Source: Stenotrophomonas raiganjensis (SeqCode) (GTDB lineage Bacteria > Pseudomonadota > Gammaproteobacteria > Xanthomonadales > Xanthomonadaceae). Taken from it: DNA of 64,000 bases. Numbering within the stretch: the stretch's first letter is position 1; every line of letters starts with the position of its first letter. The translations under genes and the position numbers were made by a program. The stretch covers positions 27,814-91,813 of the forward strand of contig NZ_JAUTXR010000169.1 in NCBI RefSeq assembly GCF_030658505.1, written 5' to 3'. Below are positions 1-11,900 of the stretch, piece by piece. The notes beneath the pieces are model-generated. The model was not told the DNA's origin. It did not search any database and was given only the letters and a program-made list of their open reading frames with translations.

Positions 1-400
<400 letters not shown>

Positions 401-570
401 TCGGGTTCCGTTGTCTGGTAGCGGTCCAGTCCGGCGCAGCCCTCTGCGGGAGAGGGTCGTGCCGGAACCTCGATTCAACCTGCGGATACTACCACAACAG
501 GCCGTTTTCCGCCTCCCTTTACGGGGATTTTACCGGCACAAATCAGGAACTTAGGGCCCCATACCGCCCC

Positions 571-640
571 TGTAGAGCCGAGCCCATGCTCGGCTGCGGC
601 GGATTCGCTGGCTGAGCCGAGCGTGGGCTCGGCTCTACAG
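571..640. repeat. SMAG-type inverted dimer repeat
   Basis: Two hairpin monomers face each other: tgtagagccgagc...gctcggct at the left and agccgagc...gctcggctctaca at the right. The outer ends carry GTAG/CTAC, the hallmark of SMAG (S. maltophilia GTAG) elements. It lies between the gyrA start and the mtnA stop. It could form a long stem in RNA from either strand and may protect or end the mtnA transcript. Confidence 0.85.
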
Positions 641-661
641 ACATCCGCGACCCTGCCCGCA

Positions 662-1726
662 TCAACCGCCGAAGGCAGCGCGCATGTTCCCGGAGGTCGG
701 GTTCAGGATCACCCCGCGCTCGGTCACGATGGCGTCGATCAGCTCGCCCGGGGTGACGTCGAACACCGGGTTCCAGGCAGCAATGCCCTCGGCCACGGTG
801 CGGGTCCCCCCCACGCCGTACAGCTCGCCCGGATCGCGCTGCTCGATCTCGATCTGGCTGCCGTCCACGGTCTCCATGTCCACGGTCGAGGACGGCGCCA
901 CGACCATGAATTTCACCCCGTGGTGGCGCGCGGCGATGGCCAGCTGGTAGGTGCCGATCTTGTTGGCGGTATCGCCGTTGGCGCAGATGCGGTCGGCACC
1001 CACGATCACCCACTGCACGGCACCGGTCTTCATCAGGTGCGAGGCCGCCGAGTCGGCGATCAGGGTGGCGTCGATGCCATCCTGTTGCAGTTCCCACACG
1101 GTCAGGCGTGCGCCCTGCAGCCACGGCCGGGTCTCGCCGGCGAACACGCGGGCGATGCGATGCTGGGCCATGCCGGCGCGGATCACGCCCAGCGCGGTAC
1201 CGAAGCCTGCAGTGGCCAGCGAGCCGGTATTGCAGTGGGTCAGCACGCCGCTGCCGGCCTCGATCAGGCCCGCCCCCAGCGCGCCCATGTGGCGGTTGGC
1301 GGCGAGGTCCTCCTCGGCGATGGCCTGGGCCTCAGCCTCCAGCAGCCGCTTCCAGTCAGCACCGGCGGCATTCAGGCAACGGCGCATGCGCGCCAGCGCC
1401 CAGGCCAGGTTGACGGCGGTCGGGCGCGATGCGTTGAGACGCTGCAGCGCCGGTTCCAGCTGCTGCAGCGCGTGCGCACCGTCTGCGGCCTGCACCTCGC
1501 GTGCGGCCAGCACCACGCCCCAGGCTGCGGCAATGCCGATCGCCGGCGCGCCACGCACGGTCAGCGCATGGATGGCTGCGGCCACTTCGTCGCTGTCGTG
1601 GCAGACCACATGCTCGACCACGAACGGCAGCTTGCGCTGATCCAGCAGTTGCAGGGCATCACCTGTCCACAGGATCGGACGGATGTGGTCGTAACGGGCG
1701 TAGTCGATGTCGGAGGCAGTGTTCAT
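662..1726 (-). CDS. mtnA: S-methyl-5-thioribose-1-phosphate isomerase
   Basis: MtnA isomerises 5-methylthioribose-1-phosphate to methylthioribulose-1-phosphate in the methionine salvage pathway. The 354-residue product has the family length. The catalytic Cys sits in [14 protein letters not shown] (about residue 165) and the catalytic Asp in [18 protein letters not shown] (about residue 245). I chose the ATG beginning [17 protein letters not shown] because it matches the usual N-terminus; the frame is open further upstream but that part is not family-like. The gene stands alone, with a SMAG repeat just after its stop. No SAM riboswitch is visible upstream. Confidence 0.95.
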   Translation of the reverse strand: MNTASDIDYARYDHIRPILWTGDALQLLDQRKLPFVVEHVVCHDSDEVAAAIHALTVRGAPAIGIAAAWGVVLAAREVQAADGAHALQQLEPALQRLNASRPTAVNLAWALARMRRCLNAAGADWKRLLEAEAQAIAEEDLAANRHMGALGAGLIEAGSGVLTHCNTGSLATAGFGTALGVIRAGMAQHRIARVFAGETRPWLQGARLTVWELQQDGIDATLIADSAASHLMKTGAVQWVIVGADRICANGDTANKIGTYQLAIAARHHGVKFMVVAPSSTVDMETVDGSQIEIEQRDPGELYGVGGTRTVAEGIAAWNPVFDVTPGELIDAIVTERGVILNPTSGNMRAAFGG

Positions 1727-1734
1727 GGGCCCAT

Positions 1735-1757
1735 TGTAGGGCCACGCCCAACGTGGT
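1735..1757. repeat. short GTAG-ended hairpin upstream of mtnA
   Basis: GTAG is followed by the small stem ccacg-N5-cgtgg. It has the form of a SMAG monomer but the stem is short, so this may be chance. Confidence 0.3.
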
Positions 1758-1773
1758 TGGAGCCTGCCCGGAC

Positions 1774-2571
1774 TCAATTCACCGAGAATTCGGCGCGGCA
1801 GCCGCCGTCCACCCAGATCCCGTTGCGGTTCCAGCCCCAGGTGCTGCCCTCCTCGCACGGCGTGCTGGACAGCTGCTCGGAAACCACCGCGCCGACCGAG
1901 ATGCTGGCACCGCAGAACCGGCGCTTCTTCGACTTCGATTCGCAGGTCAGCCGACGCGGGACGTCGACGAAGCGGCCGTCGTCGTCTGCCACCTCGAAAT
2001 CACCCTGGCAACCGCGGCTGGTCCAGACTTCGTTGCGCTTGTAACCCCAGCCCTGCCCTTCCCGGCATGGCAGCGCCGACAGCTGCCGCAACAAGCGTAC
2101 GGGCGCGCCATCGAGGCGCACCGGGCAGCTCTGCGGACGACCATTGGATTCGCAACGCACCACGCGACGCACCAGGCGCTTGCCTTCATTCGCTGCCGGT
2201 GCGGCCCCCTCAGCGCGGCGCGCGCGGAACTCGGCACGACAGCCCAGTGTTACCCACACGCCACTGCGGTCGGTGCCCCACTCGCTGCCACGGATGCAGC
2301 TGCTACTGGAGAGCTGGCGGACAAGATCAATGCCGTTGCTGGCATCGATATCGCAATGCACCCAGCCCATGTCGCGCGATTCGCAGGTCACCACTTCGCC
2401 GTCGTAACCCACCTGCTGGGCAGACGCCGGCGACGGCAGCCAGGCACCCCACACTGCGATGGAGTAGACCGGTGCCGCGACGACCGCAAACCACTTGACC
2501 AATGCCTTCCCCAACAGGAGTGGACGAATTCCGATGCCAGTGTCCCGCATCTGCCGTGATAAGAGCATCAT
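1774..2571 (-). CDS. secreted DUF3011 repeat protein
   Basis: The product has 265 residues. A hydrophobic segment at about residues 25-45 ends in PASA-QQ, which looks like a signal peptide, so the protein is probably periplasmic or secreted. The mature part is three imperfect repeats of about 55 residues (about 60-115, 137-194, 206-263). Each begins with a CES motif, has a further central Cys, and ends like [12 protein letters not shown]. This is the DUF3011 pattern; its function is unknown. The regular Cys positions suggest one or more disulfides per repeat. The start is uncertain: ATG codons at 2571, 2568 and 2550 are in frame, and none has a strong ribosome site. Confidence 0.75.
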   Translation of the reverse strand: MMLLSRQMRDTGIGIRPLLLGKALVKWFAVVAAPVYSIAVWGAWLPSPASAQQVGYDGEVVTCESRDMGWVHCDIDASNGIDLVRQLSSSSCIRGSEWGTDRSGVWVTLGCRAEFRARRAEGAAPAANEGKRLVRRVVRCESNGRPQSCPVRLDGAPVRLLRQLSALPCREGQGWGYKRNEVWTSRGCQGDFEVADDDGRFVDVPRRLTCESKSKKRRFCGASISVGAVVSEQLSSTPCEEGSTWGWNRNGIWVDGGCRAEFSVN

Positions 2572-2641
2572 CCTGCTGACCGAAGCAAGCGCGGAAACGT
2601 GGCAATCCGTTCAGTCTTCGATATTCAGAAAACTACGAAGA

Positions 2642-3598
2642 TCAGCTGTGGGCGAAGTCGTAGGCCAGCACGTCGGCGATGCGCGGCGTGCGGTTCATCG
2701 CCATCAGCAGCCGGTCCACGCCCACCGCCACGCCCGCGCACGCCGGCATCGATGGCAGCGCCGCGAGCAGTGCCTCGTCCAGCGCCGGCTGCACCTGGCC
2801 ACGTTCGTGGCGTCGCTGCAGGTCACGCTCGAAGCGCGCGCGCTGTTCGTGTGCGTCGTTCAGTTCGTGATAGCCGTTGGCCAGCTCCACCGTACCAAGG
2901 TAAAGCTCGAATCGTTCGGCCAGCGGCGGCGTACCGGGGCGGATCCGGGCCAGCGCCGCTTGGCTGGCGGGCCAGTCGTGGACCACGGTCATGACGGCGT
3001 CATCGAAGTGCGGCTGGATATGGTGGGTCATCAACAGATCCAGCCAATCGTCGCGGGTCAACCCGACCGGATCGATCTGCACGTCGCCGAGCGCGGTACG
3101 CAGCGCGGCTTCATCGGCCTCGAACGGGTCCACGCCCACGTGCTGCTGGAACAGCTCGCGGTAGCTCAGCACACGCAGGCTCGCGCTGCGCCCGACCAGC
3201 GCCAGCGCCTGGCCCACCAGCTCGGCGGTTTCCTGCACCAGCCGGTGGTGGTCCCAGCCGACCCGGTACCACTCCAGCATGGTGAATTCCGGGTTGTGGC
3301 GGCCACCGGCCTCGCCATTGCGGAAGACCCGGCCCAGCTCGTAGCAGTCACCCACGCCTGCCGCCAGCAGGCGCTTGAGTGGATACTCCGGCGAGGTGCG
3401 CAGCCAGCGCCGACGGCCACCGGCATCGACATGGCCGGTGAAATCGGTATGGAAGCTGTCGATGTTCGGCTCGGTGTTGCCCGCCACCGACAGGATCGGC
3501 GTTTCCACCTCCAGCACATCGCGCTCGGCGAAGAAGCGGCGGACCAGCGCATTGAGCGCGGCGCGTTGCCGCAGCGTCCGCAGCAGGGCCTCGCTCAC
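2642..3598 (-). CDS. epmA: elongation factor P--(R)-beta-lysine ligase
   Basis: EpmA (GenX/PoxA) is a class II LysRS paralogue without the tRNA anticodon-binding domain. It attaches (R)-beta-lysine to a lysine of elongation factor P, which helps ribosomes pass polyproline stretches. The 318-residue length fits. Class II motif 2 is seen in YELGRVFRNGEAGGRHNPEF followed by TMLEWYR, and motif 3 in AGVAVGVDRLLMAM. The N-terminus (LVRRFFAERDVLEVETPIL) is typical. The start is a GTG whose bases overlap the stop of the upstream acetyltransferase (GTGA, 4 bp), so the two genes are probably translationally coupled. The EpmB and EF-P genes are not in this window. Confidence 0.95.
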   Translation of the reverse strand: MSEALLRTLRQRAALNALVRRFFAERDVLEVETPILSVAGNTEPNIDSFHTDFTGHVDAGGRRRWLRTSPEYPLKRLLAAGVGDCYELGRVFRNGEAGGRHNPEFTMLEWYRVGWDHHRLVQETAELVGQALALVGRSASLRVLSYRELFQQHVGVDPFEADEAALRTALGDVQIDPVGLTRDDWLDLLMTHHIQPHFDDAVMTVVHDWPASQAALARIRPGTPPLAERFELYLGTVELANGYHELNDAHEQRARFERDLQRRHERGQVQPALDEALLAALPSMPACAGVAVGVDRLLMAMNRTPRIADVLAYDFAHS

Positions 3599-4080
3599 AG
3601 GATGCCCTCCGGGCGCGGATGGTCCAGCGGCAGGGTCAGCAGGTCACGGGTGTCATCGATGTAGCCACTGGCCAGGTACAGGCGACGGGCCAGCTCGTTG
3701 TGGTGGTTCACCTCCAGGCGCAGACGGCTGACACCACGCCCGCGAGCGCGCTGTTCGCAGATGGCCAGCGCCTGCTTGCCGCGGCCGCGACCACGCGCGC
3801 GATGGCTCAGGTACAGCTCGTCCAGCAGCATGAAGTGGCCGCCCTGCTCCAGGCTGAAGCCCATCGCGATCACCGCGTAGCCGACCACTTCGCCCGCCTC
3901 GTCCAGCCACAACAGCACTTCGCCATTGCGCGGGTCGGCCAGCAGCGCGTCCACGCCGCGACGCACGCGCGCGTCATCGAAGTCGATCCTGTCTTCGGCG
4001 TAGAACTCGCGCATCAGCGCGATCAACAGCTCCTCGTCGGCACGGGTCGCCAGGCGGAAATCCAGCGGGGCAGTCTGCAT
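3595..4080 (-). CDS. GNAT family N-acetyltransferase
   Basis: The 161-residue protein is a single GNAT domain. The central strand (FMLLDELYLSHRARGRGRGK) holds the acetyl-CoA pyrophosphate-binding R-x-x-G-x-G/A motif, followed by the helix QALAICEQRA, then RLRLEVNHHNELARRLYLASGY, the usual C-terminal part. The substrate is unknown. The ATG at 4078-4080 (MQTAPLDFRLA) is chosen; the frame continues upstream but without GNAT-like sequence. Its stop overlaps the GTG of epmA. The coupling might hint at a translation-related role, but that is inference. Confidence 0.85.
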   Translation of the reverse strand: MQTAPLDFRLATRADEELLIALMREFYAEDRIDFDDARVRRGVDALLADPRNGEVLLWLDEAGEVVGYAVIAMGFSLEQGGHFMLLDELYLSHRARGRGRGKQALAICEQRARGRGVSRLRLEVNHHNELARRLYLASGYIDDTRDLLTLPLDHPRPEGIL

Positions 4081-4129
4081 CGGTGTTCCTTTGTGTCTCA
4101 TGCCGGGCGCCAGGCACCCGGCGGGGTCA

Positions 4130-6628
<2,499 letters not shown>

Positions 6629-6674
6629 CTACCGCGCCCAGCCGTCAGGCCCTGTAACGCCTCCGCCTTTGCAG

Positions 6675-6692
6675 CGTCGAGCGTGCTCGACG
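6675..6692. promoter_or_regulatory. 18-bp inverted repeat between ligA and the aminotransferase
   Basis: The sequence cgtcgagc-gt-gctcgacg is a perfect 8-bp inverted repeat 80 bp upstream of ligA in the divergent intergenic region. It could be an operator or a small hairpin. No regulator is suggested by the context. Confidence 0.35.
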
Positions 6693-6708
6693 GGCGCTTC
6701 CCGCTCCG

Positions 6709-6784
6709 GTGCCAACCTCCCCCCGCTCCGGCAGGTGCCAACCTTCTTCCTCGTTCCGGTAGGTGCCAACCTTGGTTGGCACAT
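6709..6784. repeat. three GTGCCAACCT direct repeats, the last in a SMAG-type hairpin
   Basis: GTGCCAACCT occurs at 6709-6718, 6735-6744 and 6763-6772, each preceded by CCGG-like bases. Only the last is completed to the hairpin gtgccaacc-ttggttggcac and has GTAG in front, as in a full SMAG element. The first two look like half elements. Confidence 0.6.
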
Positions 6785-6871
6785 CTGCATGGCTCGACGC
6801 CACAAAAAGCAGCTTGCCGCTCACCCTCACCGGCGCTAGCGTGCGACGGTCTGTCCTTCGGAATCCTGCCC

Positions 6872-8002
6872 GTGCCCCAGCCCGCTTCCCGTCGACGCTT
6901 CCTGCAACTGGCCGGTGCCGGCCTCGCCGTCGCCGGCAGCGGGCTGCCGCGACTCGGCCATGCCCAACCCGCGACTGCCGCCGCCCCCGCCCCCGTCCCC
7001 GCCGAAGGCGCGGTACTGCTGAACTTCAACGAATGCCCCTACGGCCCCTCGCCCGCAGCCCAGCAGGCGGCACGAGACAGCATCGCCGGTTGCGGCCGCT
7101 ACCGTTTCGCACTGGCCGGTCAGGTGCGCGACGCCTTCATCGATCAGGCCCGCATTCCGGCTGATCACGTGCGGCTCTATCCGGGTTCCAGCGAACCGCT
7201 GAACCGTGCCGCCGTGCTGTGGACCGGCCCGCAGGCGGGACTGGTAGTCGCCGACCCGACCTTCGAGACGCTGGGCGAGGTCGCCGCCGCACACGGTGCA
7301 TACGTGCAGAAGGTGCCGCTGCGCAACGACGGCGCACATGACCTGCGCGCGATGGTGGCCGCCGCACACGCGCGCCCGACCAGCCTGCTGTATGTGTGCA
7401 ACCCGAACAACCCGACCGGCTCGATCAGCCCGCCGGATGAGCTCGCCTGGCTGCTGGCCCACAAGCCTGCGTCCACCCGCGTACTGGTCGACGAGGCCTA
7501 CCTGCAGTACAGCGAGCAGCCCAGCCTGATCGCGCAGGTGGCGCAGCGCGATGACCTGATCGTGTTGCGCACGTTCTCCAAGCTTTATGGCATGGCCGGC
7601 CTGCGCCTGGGCGTGGCGGCCGCGCATCCCGACCGCCTGCGCGAACTGGCCAGCCTGGGCGACAACCCGCTACCCGTGCCAGCACTGGCCGCGGCACTGG
7701 CCAGCCTGCAGGATCCTCAGTTGATCGCGCAGCGGCGCCTGCAGAATGCCAAGGTGCGGCAGGCCACCATCGGGTGGCTGGGCAAGCGTGGTTTCAGCTG
7801 CGTGCCGTCGGAAGCGAACTGCTTCGTGGTGGATGTGCAGCGCGACGGTGCCGCCTTTGCCAAGGCGATGGCCGACAACGGCGTGGTGATCGGCCGCAGC
7901 TGGCCGATCTGGCCGCAGCGCGTGCGCGTTACCGTCGGCACCGAAGACGAGATGGCCGCGTTCCGCAGGGCATTTGCCAAGGTCGCCGGCGTACCGGCCT
8001 GA
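6872..8002 (+). CDS. Tat-signal fold-type I aminotransferase (histidinol-phosphate aminotransferase-like)
   Basis: The 376-residue protein begins with a twin-arginine signal (SRRRFLQLAGAGLAVAG, then an Ala/Pro-rich stretch). It continues as a class I/II PLP aminotransferase of the HisC type: LNFNECPYGPS, LYPGSSEPLNRAAVLW, YVCNPNNPTGSI, VDEAYLQYSE, and the PLP lysine in RTFSKLYGMAGLRLG (Lys237). The cofactor-binding residues all appear intact. Tat export of a PLP enzyme suggests a periplasmic transamination or a binding role; the substrate is unknown, and calling it hisC would be wrong. The start is a GTG directly before the Tat motif with a weak ribosome site. The gene lies on the strand opposite to ligA and zipA. 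Confidence 0.8.
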   Translation: MPQPASRRRFLQLAGAGLAVAGSGLPRLGHAQPATAAAPAPVPAEGAVLLNFNECPYGPSPAAQQAARDSIAGCGRYRFALAGQVRDAFIDQARIPADHVRLYPGSSEPLNRAAVLWTGPQAGLVVADPTFETLGEVAAAHGAYVQKVPLRNDGAHDLRAMVAAAHARPTSLLYVCNPNNPTGSISPPDELAWLLAHKPASTRVLVDEAYLQYSEQPSLIAQVAQRDDLIVLRTFSKLYGMAGLRLGVAAAHPDRLRELASLGDNPLPVPALAAALASLQDPQLIAQRRLQNAKVRQATIGWLGKRGFSCVPSEANCFVVDVQRDGAAFAKAMADNGVVIGRSWPIWPQRVRVTVGTEDEMAAFRRAFAKVAGVPA

Positions 8003-8007
8003 CCCTG

Positions 8008-8115
8008 TTGGTGGGGGCGAACCTTGGTTCGCCCCATCCACGCATGGCGTGGATCTACTGTTGTGGGTGCCGACCGTTGAGGTTGGTGTGTGCCGACCAT
8101 TGGTCGGCACACCAT
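8008..8115. repeat. cluster of three SMAG-like palindromes
   Basis: Between the convergent aminotransferase and zipA genes lie gggcgaacc-ttggttcgccc, a perfect atccacgc-atg-gcgtggat stem followed by CTAC (8037-8058), and gtgccgacca-ttggtcggcac. The middle one has the full SMAG form. The cluster probably acts as a bidirectional transcript end. Confidence 0.7.
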
Positions 8116-8120
8116 GGCGC

Positions 8121-8861
8121 TCACCAGCGCGGGGTCTTGGTCAGCGGCGGCGCCTGGTGCTGGCGGTCGTAAGCGCGCAGCTCGTCACGGATGTGCGCGA
8201 TGCGCTGCCGGCCGAGAGCATTGCGGCTGTCGTCCAGCACCACGCCGTCGAGCAGCTCGGCCATGCGCTGCACGGTGGGCAGCATCTTCTCCCAGGCATC
8301 CAGCGCGGTCAGCGGCGCCGGCAGGGTCAGGAAGAAGGCGATGGCCGGGGTCTCCATGGCGCGGATGTTGGCCATGTCGAAGCTGCCCGGCTTCATGATG
8401 CTGGCCATCGAGAAGATCGGGCCGCGCTCGGGGTGGCCTTCCACCAGGCGGTGGAAGACGTTCATGTGGCCGAACACCAGGCCGGTCTTCTCCGCCGCCA
8501 CCACGATGTCTTCGCCACGCAGCTGTTCGCCGGCGCGAGCGGCCACGAACAGCGACACGATCTTGTCGAAGTCCTGGCTGGCGCGCTTGCCAAGGTCGCT
8601 GGCCACGCCGGCGTCGGTGTCGGCCAGGCCAAGCTCGGCCTGCTCGCCTTCCGAGCCCATGCCCGGCTCTACGCGGCCATCGGCCACAGTGACGCCATCA
8701 TCGCCCAGCACCGGCTCGCGACGCTCGCCGCCGGTCGGCTCCGCGCTTTCCACGCGGCGCCCCTGGGGCTTCTTCTTCGGACGGCCAAACAGGAAGATCG
8801 CAGCGATCAACAGCAGGCCGGCGGCCAGGATGCCGATGCGCAACAGTGCCGTGTCGGACAT
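8121..8861 (-). CDS. zipA: cell division protein ZipA
   Basis: ZipA anchors FtsZ to the inner membrane at the division site. The 246-residue product has an N-terminal membrane helix (RIGILAAGLLLIAAIFLFG, about residues 8-26), a basic stretch (RPKKKPQGRR), a charged linker, and a C-terminal FtsZ-binding domain (about 110-235). In that domain FDKIVSLFVAARAGEQLRGEDIV, FGHMNVFHR, FSMASIMKPGSFD and FFLTLPAP are characteristic. It lies directly downstream of smc (46 bp gap), so the two are probably one operon. Confidence 0.93.
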   Translation of the reverse strand: MSDTALLRIGILAAGLLLIAAIFLFGRPKKKPQGRRVESAEPTGGERREPVLGDDGVTVADGRVEPGMGSEGEQAELGLADTDAGVASDLGKRASQDFDKIVSLFVAARAGEQLRGEDIVVAAEKTGLVFGHMNVFHRLVEGHPERGPIFSMASIMKPGSFDMANIRAMETPAIAFFLTLPAPLTALDAWEKMLPTVQRMAELLDGVVLDDSRNALGRQRIAHIRDELRAYDRQHQAPPLTKTPRW

Positions 8862-8907
8862 TCGATAGGTTCTCCGGCTAGTTCATTCAGGTAATTAGGA
8901 TGGCACG

Positions 8908-11900
8908 TCAGGCCGCGCCCGCCAATCGTGCGGCTTCTTCCAGGTCCACGCTGACCAGGCGGCTGACGCCCGGCTCGCGCATGGTCACGCCCGACAGCTG
9001 GTGCGCGGCCTCCATCGTCGCCTTGTTGTGGCTGACGAACAGGAACTGCACCTTCTCGCTCATTTCCTTGACCATGTTGGCCAGGCGGCCGACGTTGGCT
9101 TCGTCCAGCGGCGCGTCCACCTCGTCCAGCAGGCAGAACGGGGCGGGATTCAACTGGAAGATGGCGAACACCAGCGCCACTGCGGTCATTGCCTTCTCGC
9201 CGCCGGACAGCAGCGAGATGCTGGACACGCGCTTGCCCGGCGGGCGCGCCATGATGGTCACACCGGTGTCGAGCAGGTCTTCGCCGGTCAGTTCCAGGTA
9301 GGCGTGGCCACCACCGAACAGGCGCGGATACAGCGCCTGCACGCCGGCGTTGACGCGATCGAAGGTGTCCTTGAAGCGCCCGCGGGTCTCGCGATCGATC
9401 TTGCGGATGGCATCCTCAAGTGTTTCCAGCGCCGTGGTCAGGTCGGCGTGCTGCGAATCCAGGTAGTCCGAACGCTGCGACGCCTCGCCGTACTCGTGGA
9501 TGGCGGCCAGGTTGACCGGCTCCAGCCGGCGCATGCGGCCATCGATCTGGTGCACGGCCTGCTCCCAGTCGCCCAGGCGGGCGTCCTCGGGCAGTGCGTT
9601 GAGCACGTCCTGCAGCACGAAACCGGCCTTCTCCACTGCGCCCTGCAGGGTATCCGCGCTGAGCACCAGTGCTTGCTGGTCCAGCTTGCGCTGCGAAATA
9701 CGCTCGCGCTGGGCCAGCGCCTGTTCGTCGCGCTGGTGGCGGGTCTGTTCGTAATTGCGCAGCTCGGCGTCGATGCCGTCCAGCAACGTGCGTGCTTCGG
9801 TCAACACCCGGTCGGCCCGCACGCGCTCTTCCAGCGCGTTCTGGTGCTCGGCCTGCAGCGACTCGACCGGCGAATCACCCTCGTCCAGCTGCGAATGCAG
9901 CTCGCCCAGGCGCGAATCCAGCTGCCCGCGCTGCGTGCCCATGCGTTCCAGTGCCTGGCTCAACGAGGCCAGCTGCGCCCGCTGTGATTCCAGTGTCAGC
10001 GCCAGCGAGTGCGACCGCTCGCGCACCGCACGTGCAGCATCGCGGGCCAGGTCGCGGGCCTCGGTCAACTGCCGGCGTTCGCCCTCCAGCCGCTGCCGGG
10101 TCGATTCCAGGTCGCCCATGCTGCTGACCGCACTCTCCAGCCGCGAGCGCGCTTCACGCGCCTGCTCGTTGTTGGCGTCCAGCGTTTCCTGCAACTGCTT
10201 CAGCTCGCCTTCGATGCGATCTATACGGGTGCGTGCGGCCTCGACCTTGCCCTGCTGGCCCTGCAGCTGGCCGGCCAGTTCGGACACCGCGCGATGGGCC
10301 TGGTACAGCGTGCGCTGCGCGTCTTCGCGCTGCTGTTCGGCCGCCTGCAACTGCTCGCGGAAGCCGGACAGCTGCTCTTCCAGCTCGGCCTCGCGGTCCT
10401 GCAGCTGTTCGATCTGCCCGCGCAGTTCGTTGATCTCACGCTCGCGCAGCAGCGCGCCCTGCTGGGCCGCACCGGAGCGCGCCACGCGCAGCCAGCCCTG
10501 GCCCAGTCGTTCGCCGCCCTGGGTGATGATTGAATCGCCTTCCGCAAGGCTGCCCTGCAGGGCCTTCGCTTCGGACAGGTCCTTCGCACCATGCAGGTGC
10601 GACAGCAGGCGACGGATCGCCGCCGGGCCGCGCACGCGTGCCGCCAGCGAGGTTGGCGCCACCTTCAGTTCGGCAGCATCGTCGGCGACCAGCGCAATGT
10701 GGCCATCGCCGAGTTCGCCGAGGGCATCAACCAGGCTGCCCGGGTCATCGACCAGCACGCCTTCGATCAATTGGCCAAGCGCGCTTTCCACCGCGTTTTC
10801 CCAGCCGGCATCCACGTCCAGGCGTTCGCCGACGCGCGCCGCCGAATCCAGCCCGCGCGCCTTCAGCCAGGCCACGGCCGCGCCCTGCTCTTGTCCCAGC
10901 GCGGCCTGCTGCAGGGTTTCCAGCGAGGCCAGGCGACCGCGCAGGCCGTTGGCCTGCTTGCGCAGTTCCGCCAGTTCGTTCTGGCCATTGCGCTGTTGTT
11001 CCTGCACCGCCGCCACGCCCTGCTTGCGCAGTTCAACGTCTTCGCTCAGTTCATCCAGCGCGGTCTTCTGCGTGTCGTGCTCCAGGTGCAGCTGCTCGAA
11101 GGCTTCTTCCAGCGCATCCACGTCCAGCCCGGCGCGTTCGGCGGCCAGGGCTTCACGACGCCGGTCGGCATCGAGGATCTGCTTGTCCAGGTAGTCCACG
11201 CGCGTTCGCTCCACATCGCCTGCACGCGAGGCTTCCGAACTCTGCGAGGTGTGCTGTTCCCAGCGCTGCTGCCAGCTGGCCAGCCGGTCTTCAGCCTCGC
11301 GCAGGCTTTCCTGCTTGATCTCGTTTTCTTCCTGCAGTTCTTCCAGCTGCGGAGTGGCGGCCTCCACCGCCTCACGCAGCACCCTCAGCTTGGCCTCGTC
11401 GCCACTGATGTGCTGCCCCAGTTCGGCCAGGGCCTGCTGGGTTTCGTCGCGCGCCTTGTGCAGGCGCTGCGACAGTTCGCGCTGGTGCTGGATCTGCTGC
11501 TCCAGGCGCGCCAGCGTGCTGCCGACCTGGTAGACCGCGGCCTGCGCGGTGTTCAGCGCATCGGCAGCCTCTTCGCGGCGCACGCGCGAGGTCTCGATGC
11601 GGGCCTCGGCGTCACGCTGGTCGGCGATCAGCTGCTGAAGCCTGGTCTCTTCCTGCGACAGGCCTTCGCGCAGCTTGGACAGGCGCCCGTCGAGACCACG
11701 GAATTCCAGCGCCTTCCACTCGGCATCCTTGACCCGGCGCTCTTCCTGCAGCGCCTGGTACTGCTCGGCCTGCTTGGCCTGGCGCTTGAGGTGCTCCAGC
11801 TGCTTGCTGATCTCGTCGCGCAGGTCACCCAGCCGGTCCAGGTTCTCGCGGGTGTGGCGGATGCGGGTCTCGGTTTCCTTGCGGCGCTCCTTGTACTTGG

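Noticed and set aside
401..570. CRISPR or phage-like structure among repeats
   Set aside because: The repeats of the window are single or double palindromes spread over 60 kb, not regular spacers, and no cas genes are present.
1727..1858. N-terminal extension of MtnA
   Set aside because: The extra 44 codons are Arg/Gly/Pro-rich, match no MtnA and contain a GTAG hairpin.
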